A stretch of DNA of 64,000 nucleotides, from contig NZ_CP013118.1 of the NCBI RefSeq assembly GCF_001443605.1, positions 62,001 to 126,000 on the forward strand, in the 5' to 3' direction. The number at the start of each line of letters is the position of its first letter. The first letter of the stretch is position 1. The notes beneath the pieces are model-generated. The model made no database searches. It saw only the letters and a program-made list of their open reading frames with translations, and had not been told where the DNA came from. The stretch comes from Salinivirga cyanobacteriivorans. GTDB lineage: Bacteria; Bacteroidota; Bacteroidia; Bacteroidales; Salinivirgaceae. Shown one piece after another: positions 45,465-54,450 of the stretch. The translations under genes and the position numbers were made by a program.

Positions 45465-46433
45465 AGTGAGCAGGAAAACCCATCGTCAATGATGTTTTTA
45501 TACAGGCTTTTATCAAAGAACGTCGTGCTATAAACACACTTTCAAATATATAAAAATCGGCCATACTTTTTCTTTCAATTGAAAACTTCAATTGAAAAAA
45601 AAAAGACCACAGGTTATTTTTTAAAAGAAAAACAAAAAAAGAAAGCCATACCGCAAGGTAAGGCGGAAAGGGCTGTCAAGGCTGACGGCAAAAGAGTTTT
45701 ACCATAAAAATCCATTTATTAAAACTGTTTTGCCGGAACTCGCCTTGGCCTTTACTGCCCTTGGAGCCGGCTTAAATTGGGCTTCCTTTTTTTGCTTTCC
45801 GGAAGTCAAAAATTCCTTTGTTTAAAGTCTTTAACCTGCTGAACAATGGTAACTTGTGCGTAAGGAAAAAGTGCCTACAGCAAGCGGTGGGAAAGCGGAT
45901 GCAATAAGTGAAGTGAGGAACGAACGAAACGGGTTGCAGACGCTGTGCAGCGATAGCGAGCCGCCTGCGAGTGCGGCCGAGGCCTGCCGGGTAAAAGCCG
46001 ACCTTAGAAGGCTGAGCGGCAGTGCTGCCTGCAGTGAGCTTTGGCGCAGGTTTTTGATCGTGTCGTCGGATGGAGCGATGGCTCAAAAACTGTGACAAAG
46101 GCGAACCGAGGACGCCAGCAGGCTCGCTTAACTCGGGCAGCGGTTGGCTGTGACTGCGATGTGGAGTTTACGGAACATGGCAGGCGCAGACAAAGGAGCT
46201 GCCAATGAGGAAGATTGAGGAACGCAAAAAACATGACAAGCTCGTATCCGCCAGCTGGCGGAGGAGACCCGCAGGGCGGAACAGCTTATTTTTATTCAAT
46301 TGAAAATAAGAGTATCATAAAAATGTGCTGTGACGGCTTGGCCATGGGTTTTTGCTGACGAGTGATGACGAATACCGCTTTTCCGGATTTCCGATACGTT
46401 GCACTATCGGGACAGGCTGTGCGGTGGGGTTTT
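45465..46433. other. Conserved non-coding segment of unit 3
   Basis: About 970 bp, AT-rich at its left end and GC-rich in the middle, with short overlapping ORFs on both strands that look accidental. It has paired TTCAATTGAA words near 45577 and 45589, several inverted stretches, and a 29-bp hairpin insertion near 46388 absent from unit 2. Its conservation across units 2, 3 and 4 suggests an origin, a transfer or recombination site, or a structured RNA. Confidence 0.6.
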
Positions 46434-46742
46434 CTAATATTCCAAAGGTTCTCGTTTTACATGACGAACTCTTAAAATCTGGATGTTTTCATCAGTAATT
46501 TTATATGCAACCCTGTAATTATACAATTCAAAAGCTCTATAGTTACCTTTATTGTTAGTTTTGAACTTATCTGCCGGGTATCTATGTGGTTGTTCCGGTA
46601 TTTTATCAACTGTATCTAAAATACCATCTCTTACAGTGATTGCGCCTTGGTAAGATTCTTTTAATATTTTATTATAGGCTTTCTTTAATTGGGTTTTTGC
46701 CTCTTTGTCCCATATAACAGGCAATTGTTTATTTGTTACCAT
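46434..46742 (-). CDS. RelE/ParE-family toxin
   Basis: 102 residues with the RelE/ParE fold signature: WDKEAKTQLKKAYNKILKES at the N-terminus and FELYNYRVAYKITDENIQILRVRHVKREP at the C-terminus. RelE members cut mRNA on the ribosome; ParE members target gyrase. Which one applies is not decidable here. Start overlaps the antitoxin stop by 7 bp. Duplicated at 61219. Confidence 0.85.
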   Translation of the reverse strand: MVTNKQLPVIWDKEAKTQLKKAYNKILKESYQGAITVRDGILDTVDKIPEQPHRYPADKFKTNNKGNYRAFELYNYRVAYKITDENIQILRVRHVKREPLEY

Positions 46743-46984
46743 CCCTTTGCTTCTTCTCTTAATGATTCTTGTGTGATGAATTGCCCTTTATTTATCCTTT
46801 CTTCTGCTTCTTCCAGTTCTTTATTGTACTGAGCTACAGAAATTCGGTTTGACTTTTCTGCTGCTTTATCCAAAAAAGATTTCATCATTGACAACATTGA
46901 TTCTTTTTGTGCTTTAGAAAGCATGCTATAATAAAATTTAAACTCCTGATTTAATGTTTGTTCTTTCATCGCTCCTAATTTCAT
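46736..46984 (-). CDS. Antitoxin partner of the RelE/ParE toxin
   Basis: 82 residues (77 from the second ATG at 46969, MKEQTLNQEF). Acidic, helical, ending RINKGQFITQESLREEAKGW, the kind of C-terminal tail that wraps a RelE toxin. Position immediately before the toxin and the overlap support the call. Likely stabilises the mobile unit. Confidence 0.75.
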   Translation of the reverse strand: MKLGAMKEQTLNQEFKFYYSMLSKAQKESMLSMMKSFLDKAAEKSNRISVAQYNKELEEAEERINKGQFITQESLREEAKGW

Positions 46985-47024
46985 AGTTCTTTACAAATTT
47001 AACGATTAATAGTTACTTTCTGTT

Positions 47025-47888
47025 TCATTTCAACGGATGATATTTTTCTAACTCCTTTTGCAGATCTTCTAAATTGTCCGTCCTGTAACGCTCTGTGCTG
47101 CTTACATACTTGTGCCCGGCCATGTATTGCACTTCCCGTAAATTGTAATGTTGCAACCAATTTGTAATGACCGATGCCCGGATTTGTGCCATGTTTTTTA
47201 ACCTCGGTCCGTACCGGTTTATCATCTTTTTTATTCTTGGCATGCCACGGCCCAGCCGCTTTTTGTGGAACAAATAAGGGCCTTCGATTTCATCGCTCAA
47301 CGCTTTTCTTTCGGTCAAAAGATATTCGTGCAACGGTAGTATTTGAAAGGGCTTTAGCGCTAATATCCTTTTGTTGGTCCTTTTGGTGGAAGGTACATAA
47401 ATTTGGCCTTTGCCCAGTTGCAAATGGTTGATCTCCAGCTTTACCAGTTCACAGGTTTGTAAGCCCTGGTAAATTTTCAACCCTAAAATGATGTGATAGG
47501 TTTTCAACGTGTTTTCGTGCGTCCAGTGGTTGCGGCTTTCAGGGAACTTTTGGTATATTTCATCGAGCTGCTTTTGGGTAAATAAATCGTGCGGTACCGT
47601 GCGCTGTACGCCTTTTAATCGGACGTTTTCTGCAACGTTGGGCAGGCCTTTAAATTCCAAGTAATAGCCGATTTTTTTTAACTCTAAATTGATGGTTTTT
47701 GCCTGTATGCTTTGGCCTTTTCGATAGCGGATGTACTGCATTAACTGCTCATTATCAAAACTTTCAGCTGAAAGAGATAGTTCATGCAAATAAAGTTTAA
47801 ACTTCTTTTCAATGAAAGAACCATAATCACCGGCCGTGCTTATGGCAAAGCCTTTTTCAACCAGGTATTGTTTAAAATATTGATCCAT
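47025..47888 (-). CDS. Tyrosine recombinase 2 (degenerate active site)
   Basis: 287 residues. N-terminal SAM-like core-binding domain and C-terminal catalytic fold. The Tyr region GHKYVSSTERY is intact, but the first catalytic Arg position reads GLQTCEL (Q), and the HxxR box reads AQIRASV without the His. It starts 17 bp inside the end of recombinase 1. It may serve as a partner of recombinase 1, as in paired-recombinase transposons. Duplicated at 61810. Confidence 0.85.
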   Translation of the reverse strand: MDQYFKQYLVEKGFAISTAGDYGSFIEKKFKLYLHELSLSAESFDNEQLMQYIRYRKGQSIQAKTINLELKKIGYYLEFKGLPNVAENVRLKGVQRTVPHDLFTQKQLDEIYQKFPESRNHWTHENTLKTYHIILGLKIYQGLQTCELVKLEINHLQLGKGQIYVPSTKRTNKRILALKPFQILPLHEYLLTERKALSDEIEGPYLFHKKRLGRGMPRIKKMINRYGPRLKNMAQIRASVITNWLQHYNLREVQYMAGHKYVSSTERYRTDNLEDLQKELEKYHPLK

Positions 47889-48798
47889 TGACCAAATGCG
47901 TATATTTCTGTGTTGACTCTATTGATTTATGACCAAGGAATAAAGCAATGTTTTCTAACCGCATGCCCTCCTGTAAAAGGTGTGTAGCAATAGAGTGCCG
48001 TAAAATGTGCAGGCCAAAGGTTTTCTGTTTTAGTTTTTCGTCGCTTGTTTGGTTTTTTAGCAACTGCAACCGGTTGTACATGCCCTGCTGGCTCCACCGG
48101 GTCCCGCGACGGCCCAAAAGCAGGGCTTCGTTTTTTTGTCCGTTCAAAAGTTCATCCCGTTGGTTGAAAATGTATTCCTGCAGGCCGGATTTTACCTGCT
48201 TGTTCATAGGAACATACCGCTGCCTGTAACCTTTTCCTTGTCGAACATAAAGCAAGTCTTTCTCAAAAAGTAGGTCGCTGATATTCAGGGCTGCACCTTC
48301 GCTTGCCCGTAACCCGCAACCGTAATAAATCCCGAGCATGGCTGTGTCTCTTTGGCTGTATAAATTATCCTGGTCTTTTGCAGCTTTGTACAAGGCTTTT
48401 ATCTCTGCTTTGCTTAAATATGTAGCGGTTTCACAGGTTTTAAGCAGTTCGGGTTTAATGGCGATGTTGGCCGTGCCTGTGAGTTGAAGGAACTTGCTCA
48501 AAAGTCGCAGCGTGGTAATGTGTTTGTTGATGTAACCTGCACTCAGGCTGCCCGATCGGTTGCAGTTGGGGCGGTGTTGCAGATACTCCAGGTAGCTTTT
48601 TATTTGCCCGGCTTTAAAGTTTCGTAAATGACGGGTTTGGTTTTGCTCCAAAAACGATAAAAATTCCTTTGTGTTCCAATAACCGAGCTTTACCGTATGT
48701 GGGTTGTAGTTCAGTGTTTCCAACCACCTTCGGAAGTTTTCGGATATAAACACGAACTGTTTACTTTTAATTTCCCTATTAACACTTTTTTGGAACAT
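47872..48798 (-). CDS. Tyrosine recombinase 1 (integrase/Xer type)
   Basis: 308 residues. N-terminal core-binding domain (FRRWLETLNYNPHTVKLGYWNTKEFLSFL) and a full catalytic set: GLRASEGAALN, HILRHSIATHLL, LGHKSIESTQKYTH with the nucleophilic Tyr. Cuts and rejoins DNA at specific sites, presumably the ends of the unit. Its start lies in the cluster of GGCGTTCC-type motifs. Duplicated at 62657. Confidence 0.92.
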   Translation of the reverse strand: MFQKSVNREIKSKQFVFISENFRRWLETLNYNPHTVKLGYWNTKEFLSFLEQNQTRHLRNFKAGQIKSYLEYLQHRPNCNRSGSLSAGYINKHITTLRLLSKFLQLTGTANIAIKPELLKTCETATYLSKAEIKALYKAAKDQDNLYSQRDTAMLGIYYGCGLRASEGAALNISDLLFEKDLLYVRQGKGYRQRYVPMNKQVKSGLQEYIFNQRDELLNGQKNEALLLGRRGTRWSQQGMYNRLQLLKNQTSDEKLKQKTFGLHILRHSIATHLLQEGMRLENIALFLGHKSIESTQKYTHLVNGSIF

Positions 48799-48896
48799 GG
48801 AACGCCAAGGGGTTTTTAAACTTTAATTTCATGTCAATTAGTTTTTTATATGATTTCCTGGCGTTCCATCTGGTGTTCCAATGCTTTGGGACGCCA
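48798..48896. repeat. Inverted 10-bp motif cluster upstream of recombinase 1
   Basis: TGGAACGCCA (48798-48807) and TGGCGTTCCA (48859-48868) are exact inversions. TGGTGTTCCA (48871-48880) faces TGGGACGCCA (48887-48896) across 6 bp. Arms of this size with a 6-7 bp spacer resemble a tyrosine-recombinase core site. A repressor site is an alternative. Confidence 0.55.
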
Positions 48897-51474
48897 GGTT
48901 ATCAATTTGGCCGAACAGGTACGTTTTGATTTCATTCCGAAGCTTTGTAACGTTGTCCCAATAGATTATTTTGTACTTAAACCCACGGTTGGCATAACCG
49001 CCCGATTGATGCAGGTATTCCAGTTCCATTAATTCGCTGAGGTAACGGTACAGCTGTGTTTTGCTTAAATGCAGGGCATGCCTGACCTCCCGCTGGGTAA
49101 ATTCGTACTGCTGAGGGTTGTCTTTTTCTAAAGCATAAGCCTTCAGTTTTTCAAAAAACTGCCGCAATGAGCCGTCCAGCTCGTCGACCTTCAAAAAAAT
49201 ACTCTCGAACATGATTTCCACGGCCGTTTGCAGGTCTTCGGGTTCGGTAATAATGCGCCCGTGTGCATCTCGCTTGCGCTGATACTGATTAATTAAGGTG
49301 ACTTGCTTTACAAAGCTTAAAAACAGTTCGTGTAAACGCCTTATTTTATGGGCTTGCGGTGGTAGTGTTATCTTGGCGGCGTAAGGGTTGACCACTTTCA
49401 ACGGCTTTAACATACGGATGCAGTTCTGCAAAAATTCCTTGGCTTTTATTTCTTGTTCTTTTTCGATGGTTCCGCCGGCAGTTTTGCTTTGGTACTTCAT
49501 TATCTTTTGGGTTTGCTCGCTGCTTTCATCAACGGCCACAATAAACATTCGGCTCATATTGTCCTCGTAAATTTGCCCGTGGGTGGTGGCGCAGATGCTG
49601 GCCATTGGCCCGCGGACAATACGCTGGGCACTGCGGATGTTCCCGTTTTCGTCTTTCTGGCTGGTGCTGCTGCTCAGCTGTTCGTTGCTGATCAGCTCGC
49701 GCCAGGCAAAAAGCGCTTCTTCTTTCAGCCCGTCGATGTCTTCCAAACAGACCAGCTTATTCTTGAAAAAATATTCGTCGTAGTTGTAAAAGCTGTTTTC
49801 CGTAACGCGGGTAAATTTAACCACCCGTTCCGGTGGCATTAGTGCCGCTATCTTGCTCAAAAGGTGCGTTTTGCCGCTCCCCGAGCTGCCTTGTATCAAG
49901 GCGTGCAACGTGCCGGGCATTTTGTGGCTCGTGGCTATGATGAACAAAAACAAACGGTTGTTTTCTTCGCCTACGATGCCGCTTTGGCCGATCAGTTTAT
50001 TGATCCTGGTGATTAATTCGGGTTTGCTTAAAAATGCTTTGCATTTCGCTTGTGCTGCTATGCTTAGAGCTTTGTCGTTTGAGTTTTCTTCGGTGGTTTG
50101 TTGCAGTTGGTTGTCCCGGTATTCTTCCAGTAAATCAGTTAATTGTGATAAATCGCTTTCCACCAAATCGCTGCGCATATCCAGTTTTTCCGATGCTTCA
50201 CGGGCTTCTTTCCGGGATTGTTTTTCTTCGTACAGATCTAAGCGGCAGCGGTATTTGGTGCCTGTTTCCAAGTGCTGCACGTCTAAGCTCACCAGCATGC
50301 GGTCGAAGGTTTTCGGCAGGCTGCCTTTGATAATGTAACGGGCGGTGGGGGTTTCGAAAATTATTTTATTTGGGGTATTAGTGTTTAATGGTGACAGGCC
50401 GTTGGTTTCTTGTACTTCTTCGGGTGTAATGGCCTTATTGTTAAATTGTTGTATTGTTATATTGTTAGGTGATTTGGGAGTTTTGAGGTTTACAGGTTGC
50501 CGTTCTTCGATTAATTGCAGTATTGCTTCCTTGCCATAAGTCACGAACATACTATTTACATCCTCGCCATCAGGTGTTGGCACGCTTGTTACTTCAACTC
50601 TGCTCAGTAACCTTTGAACGTTTTCTGTATTTTTTATTACGCCTTCACGTCCAGCATTGTCTCCATCAAAGAAAAAGATTACTTCTTGCTTCTCGACTCC
50701 GCTCGAAGACCATTCTGCAATGGCTGCTTTGTGTTCGGCGGTTAGGCCGTTGGTGCCGTAGGCGCTTAGGATTGAGACGCTCTGTAGAGCGTCTTTACAT
50801 TGCAGCAGCGTTGCTGCATCGATGATGGCTTCGGTGATGATTAAAGTTTCTGTATTTGTGTCTGGATAGCCCGGATAAAGCCCTTTGCGGTTTTCGGTGT
50901 AGTAGTGTTTGCCAAATTCTACGTTATGGCCATTGCTCTCCGCTATTCTTCTGCCGTACAGGCTTACAATGTTTCCGTTTTTGTCTTTCAATGGGAACGT
51001 AATGCACTGTTTGAGCTTTTTCCAGTTTACTCCTGAGTTATAGCCAACTTCTTGTAATTGTTCTAAGCAGCGGTTTTTGAGATACTCCTGCGCTTTGGGG
51101 CTGCGTGGGAGGCAGTCTTTTTGCCTGTTAAATAGTTCGGCAAAGTTTTCGGCCTCCGCAGCCCGCTTGGATGCAATCCCCATTACATCGGTATTTTGGA
51201 TATTTTTTGTTGCGTTGCCATTGGCCAGTTCTGTGGCCTTTTTTAAAGCTGTGTGCTTATCGCAATTTTCTTTGTCCTGGATAAATTGTATTACATCGCC
51301 TGTTTTGCCACAGCCAAAGCAGTTGTAGGTGTTGGTTTCTGTATAAATCTTGCAGCTGGGCTTGTCGTCCTTGTGGAACGGGCACTTTATATGACTGTTC
51401 TTATCGATTTTAATGCCATAATGCGCCAAAACACCCGCTATGGGCAGCCGTTTTTTGATGTCGGGGATTTGCAT
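48838..51474 (-). CDS. Primase/helicase-like protein of the mobile unit, copy 3
   Basis: 878 residues with the same layout as copy 2: CHC2 zinc finger at about 27-60, TOPRIM (LIITEAIIDAATLL, VIFFFDGDNAGREG), Walker A QGSSGSGKTH near 540, a VCLEDIDGL acidic motif and a winged-helix end. It differs in the linker at about 325-375 (LKTPKSPNNITIQQFNN). Its last codons (GTPDGTPGNHIKN) run through the inverted-motif cluster. Intact. Confidence 0.88.
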   Translation of the reverse strand: MQIPDIKKRLPIAGVLAHYGIKIDKNSHIKCPFHKDDKPSCKIYTETNTYNCFGCGKTGDVIQFIQDKENCDKHTALKKATELANGNATKNIQNTDVMGIASKRAAEAENFAELFNRQKDCLPRSPKAQEYLKNRCLEQLQEVGYNSGVNWKKLKQCITFPLKDKNGNIVSLYGRRIAESNGHNVEFGKHYYTENRKGLYPGYPDTNTETLIITEAIIDAATLLQCKDALQSVSILSAYGTNGLTAEHKAAIAEWSSSGVEKQEVIFFFDGDNAGREGVIKNTENVQRLLSRVEVTSVPTPDGEDVNSMFVTYGKEAILQLIEERQPVNLKTPKSPNNITIQQFNNKAITPEEVQETNGLSPLNTNTPNKIIFETPTARYIIKGSLPKTFDRMLVSLDVQHLETGTKYRCRLDLYEEKQSRKEAREASEKLDMRSDLVESDLSQLTDLLEEYRDNQLQQTTEENSNDKALSIAAQAKCKAFLSKPELITRINKLIGQSGIVGEENNRLFLFIIATSHKMPGTLHALIQGSSGSGKTHLLSKIAALMPPERVVKFTRVTENSFYNYDEYFFKNKLVCLEDIDGLKEEALFAWRELISNEQLSSSTSQKDENGNIRSAQRIVRGPMASICATTHGQIYEDNMSRMFIVAVDESSEQTQKIMKYQSKTAGGTIEKEQEIKAKEFLQNCIRMLKPLKVVNPYAAKITLPPQAHKIRRLHELFLSFVKQVTLINQYQRKRDAHGRIITEPEDLQTAVEIMFESIFLKVDELDGSLRQFFEKLKAYALEKDNPQQYEFTQREVRHALHLSKTQLYRYLSELMELEYLHQSGGYANRGFKYKIIYWDNVTKLRNEIKTYLFGQIDNLASQSIGTPDGTPGNHIKN

Positions 51475-51502
51475 GGGAAAAAAAGTTTAAAATTATTTTT
51501 TA

Positions 51503-51590
51503 GTACCAATTGGTGACAAATATAATATATTAGTTCTAAACAAACAAAACTTTTATGATTTGATTAATACAGATAAGTGCCGTATTTTTG
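51503..51590 (+). promoter_or_regulatory. Control region of XRE gene 3 and primase copy 3
   Basis: The palindrome ACCAATTGGT (51503-51512) lies between the divergent genes. A promoter follows: TTTG at 51559-51562, 20 bp, TATTTTTG at 51583-51590. The operator word differs from that of units 1 and 2, matching the diverged repressor. Confidence 0.6.
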
Positions 51591-51629
51591 TGCCTTACTG
51601 ACTTTTATGGGTATTTAAAGCACTTATTT

Positions 51630-51965
51630 ATGACATTTGGAGAGCGTATTATATCATTAAGAAAAAAGTTAAAATGGTCTCAAGACGAACTAGCGAAAAA
51701 GATTGGTACTTCTGCTCCTATTATTGGAAGGTACGAACGCAACGAGATAAAGCCATCTATTGAGACGGCCAAAAACATTGCTGATTCGCTTAATGTTACT
51801 TTAGATTATTTGCTAGGAGGGTCTAATAGTGCCGTTTTAGACAAAGAGCTTTTAAAACGGCTTGAAGATATTGAAAGCCTTTCGCAAGAGGACAAGGACA
51901 AGATTTACTACTTCATCGACATGGCTATCAGGGATGCAAAAGCAAGACAGGCTTATAAAGAATAA
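51630..51965 (+). CDS. XRE-family repressor 3
   Basis: The ATG at 51630 (MTFGERIISLRKKLKWSQDEL) is preferred over a start at 51588; 111 residues. Helix-turn-helix with RKKLKWSQDELAKKIGTSAPIIGRYERNEIKPSIETAKNIADSLNVTLDYLLGG. Homologous to but clearly diverged from XRE 1 and 2. Likely represses the primase gene of unit 3. Confidence 0.88.
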   Translation: MTFGERIISLRKKLKWSQDELAKKIGTSAPIIGRYERNEIKPSIETAKNIADSLNVTLDYLLGGSNSAVLDKELLKRLEDIESLSQEDKDKIYYFIDMAIRDAKARQAYKE

Positions 51966-52008
51966 AGTTTTATCAATCAGGAAAGTCAGACTATCACCTG
52001 AATACAGC

Positions 52009-52554
52009 CTATTCTGACCCTTTATTCTTTCCCGACAAAAATTTACGCAAAAATCCCTTCTCCTGAGCTATATCCGCAGAATATTTCCTCAGATAAAGTA
52101 TCGCTCCTACGGTCACAAGTATGCCCATAATCAGAAAAGTCCAAGCCATCCAATAAGGTGGTTTGTATTTCAGTATAACCTTACCATTAACCGAAAGCTG
52201 TTCAATATACATTTCATTCTTTTCAGTCCATACTGTTACTGAATTTTCAATTAAATCCTTCCCATTAAAGTATTTAACAAGTAAGTCTTTATGCTTACCT
52301 AAATCTGAATAAAATTCTTTATCAGTTTGAATTTCAACATAAAAAAGTTCTCTTTTTGTATCTGGATAAGCCTCTGATTTTTCTATCACTTCTTTAACAC
52401 CATAATTTTTAATCACCCCGCCAAACCTCTCAAGACCAACAGGATTAGGAGATATGGTAATAAAAAGATAAATTCCAGCAATAAAAGACCCTATTCCAAA
52501 AGGAAAGCCTGAGAAGATAGTCCAATAATAAGTATACTTTTCAGGTACTCCCAT
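52009..52554 (-). CDS. Candidate membrane immunity protein C
   Basis: 181 residues with two membrane helices, near 10-33 (WTIFSGFPFGIGSFIAGIYL) and near 135-155 (WMAWTFLIMGILVTVGAILYL), and an extracytoplasmic domain of about 100 residues between. It starts 11 bp after tip C. The pairing and topology suggest protection at the inner membrane. No family recognised. Confidence 0.55.
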   Translation of the reverse strand: MGVPEKYTYYWTIFSGFPFGIGSFIAGIYLFITISPNPVGLERFGGVIKNYGVKEVIEKSEAYPDTKRELFYVEIQTDKEFYSDLGKHKDLLVKYFNGKDLIENSVTVWTEKNEMYIEQLSVNGKVILKYKPPYWMAWTFLIMGILVTVGAILYLRKYSADIAQEKGFLRKFLSGKNKGSE

Positions 52555-54248
52555 AATAACACGATTTATCTGAATGAATTGATTTTATTTTGCAGTAATT
52601 GAAATTCTTCCGGATATGCTGATTCAAAGCTGTCTTTATCGTTTTCATCAACATTGTCCCATGCCTGCACTAAATTAGTTATCGCTGATAAATACTCATC
52701 GTGAGCAAAATCACTATAAATAACTCCAACATCTATCACTTTGCTTACAGTGCCATATATATCCATAAATTCTACTCCGAGCTTATTTTTTGCAAATGCC
52801 CTAATGTCATCATCTTTTAGAAATCGGTCTGTCACTGTTTTTGTCAACAGGAATCCATTCCACAGCATCCGCATATAGCTCCCCGCATTTATTGCCCTAG
52901 ACAATGATGCTGCCGGAAAATAAAATGTTGCAATAGTGAGCGCAAACTCAACAAATGCTTCTTCTGCTTCTTCTTCTGCGGTTTCAATCAACCATGCAAG
53001 ATAAACTCCGGGCATTGCCACAGTATGGTCTTCAATTCCGATATGCTCATTCTTTACCTCAAAATATACACTTACGGTTTCAAACGGATCTAACTCAAAT
53101 GAGTTAAATTGGGGGCCAAGTAAGGTGCTTCTTTGAACATTAACAATAAAATCACCATTATCTTCAAATAAAACCCTATAAGTGGCAATATAAGCATTGC
53201 TCCTAAAATCCATCATGGCTTCCCAGTTGTCTATCTCGTTTAAATTATAATCCGTTATATTGCCTAATGGATTCCAAACAAAAAAGTTTTCCTTTTCAAC
53301 ATCTTTTCCTTCTGCTATAATATTTTCACTATTTTGTAAGCAATAAAGGTGCGTAACGCCTATTGCAATATTTTTAAAATTATCGGAAGATATATCATTA
53401 AGTGACCCAAATAACTCCTGGTGAAGTGAGCTTTCATCTTTTAGCCATGAATATAGAGATGTTGCGGTTTCTTGGCTGGTCACGCTACGCATTAATTTAC
53501 GTAGTGCGTTATATTTTTTAGTATTCAAACCGCTATTTGTTATAACTAACACCCGATTTTGTATATTATCTGAACTTAAAGCGTTTTCTAACCAGGCTTC
53601 AGGAATATACTTTATAAAACTTACTAACTTGTCAATATTATTTGTTTGCTCTATTTTTTCTATATACCATTCCTTCATTGCAACTTCATCTTGTGTAGTA
53701 TTTATTACATTCTTTAGCAACATATCTACACTTGGCACAATTGATTCACTTACAATTTCATCTATTGCCTCTTGTCGCAGATTGATTTCCAAATTTCTAA
53801 GTTCGCATAAACTCAAACCTTTTAATGCTTCAATGGAGAGTTCGCTAACATTAGCATACTCAATATTATCATTAAAAAGAGATTTACAATATTCATAGGC
53901 ATCTGTGGCGGTAGGAGAATTATAATTCAAGGGTTCTATAATTATAGTAGAAGAATTACCTGTTAACTTTATTTGTTTTTCAGAATCACTACTTTCAATA
54001 TCAGTACTGAAATAATCGCTTGCATATCCACTCAAAGGCATTTCTCCATTAAAATCAATCGTTAATATTTCATAACCGTAATCTACATTAGGTTTATTAA
54101 GGCTATCCAATAATGTATTAAGACGAATGACATATTGAGACTTTCCCCAATAAAGGAATACTTGTTCTTCATCCTCATTACGTGCACATTGTACATTTTT
54201 AATGGCTCGTGCTAATACAACTGCTTTATCTTCTATGACAACCTCCCC

Positions 54249-54317
54249 CTCTTCCACATCCTCAAAAATATGCCACCCACCTTCGGGGTTGTGGATCAGG
54301 TCCCATTGGTATTTCCA
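54249..54317 (-). repeat. 69-bp junction sequence, copy C
   Basis: Encodes WKYQWDLIHNPEGG to IFEDVEE in the context GTELWKYQW, where the metallopeptidase remnant is still joined. Confidence 0.85.
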
Positions 54318-54430
54318 AAGTTCGGTGCCGGTTGAATAATCCATAAGATTATCTGTTTCTCCCTGAGGCAAAGTAAAGGAATTTTCTTCGGAAAACGTGT
54401 GGCGTAAATTAAAAACTCCGTGGCCAAGTT

Positions 54431-54450
54431 TCCCGATTCTCGGGACAGGC
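54431..54450. repeat. 20-bp hairpin insertion in the zinc site of gene C
   Basis: TCCCGATTCTCGGGACAGGC is present here and absent from the otherwise matching gene B at 57476. A related hairpin with the same GGGACAGGC tail is inserted in unit 3 near 46388-46416. Confidence 0.85.

Larger units (their letters stand above)
45425..49215. repeat. Long direct repeat, left copy (pair with 60210-64000)
   Basis: All features in this stretch reappear exactly 14,785 bp to the right with no indel, and all predicted proteins are identical. The identity starts inside the junction sequence (the two junctions differ at a few bases before about 45425) and runs off the right edge of the window in the other copy. 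Confidence 0.93.
45465..51965. mobile_element. Unit 3: most complete copy of the repeating mobile element
   Basis: On the minus strand: primase (48838-51474), two tyrosine recombinases (47025-48798), an antitoxin-RelE pair (46434-46984) and a conserved non-coding end (45465-46433). XRE gene 3 is divergent at 51630-51965. It sits between immunity gene C and junction D. Gene content fits a site-specific recombining element with its own replication protein. The end at 45465 is precise; the other end is only bracketed between 51965 and 52009. Confidence 0.78.

Noticed and set aside
45409-45591. 60-codon ORF starting MKFSIERKSMADFYIF (also at 60194, longer relative at 36203)
   Set aside because: It runs across the boundary between mobile-unit end and junction in a frame different from the toxin. 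It is better explained as a shadow of the junction.
45772-46234. Overlapping ORFs of 76-108 codons on both strands in the conserved non-coding segment (also 60557-61019 and 36627-36866)
   Set aside because: They overlap each other, have unnatural composition, and are not kept open in unit 2 where the same DNA has small insertions. I treat the segment as non-coding.
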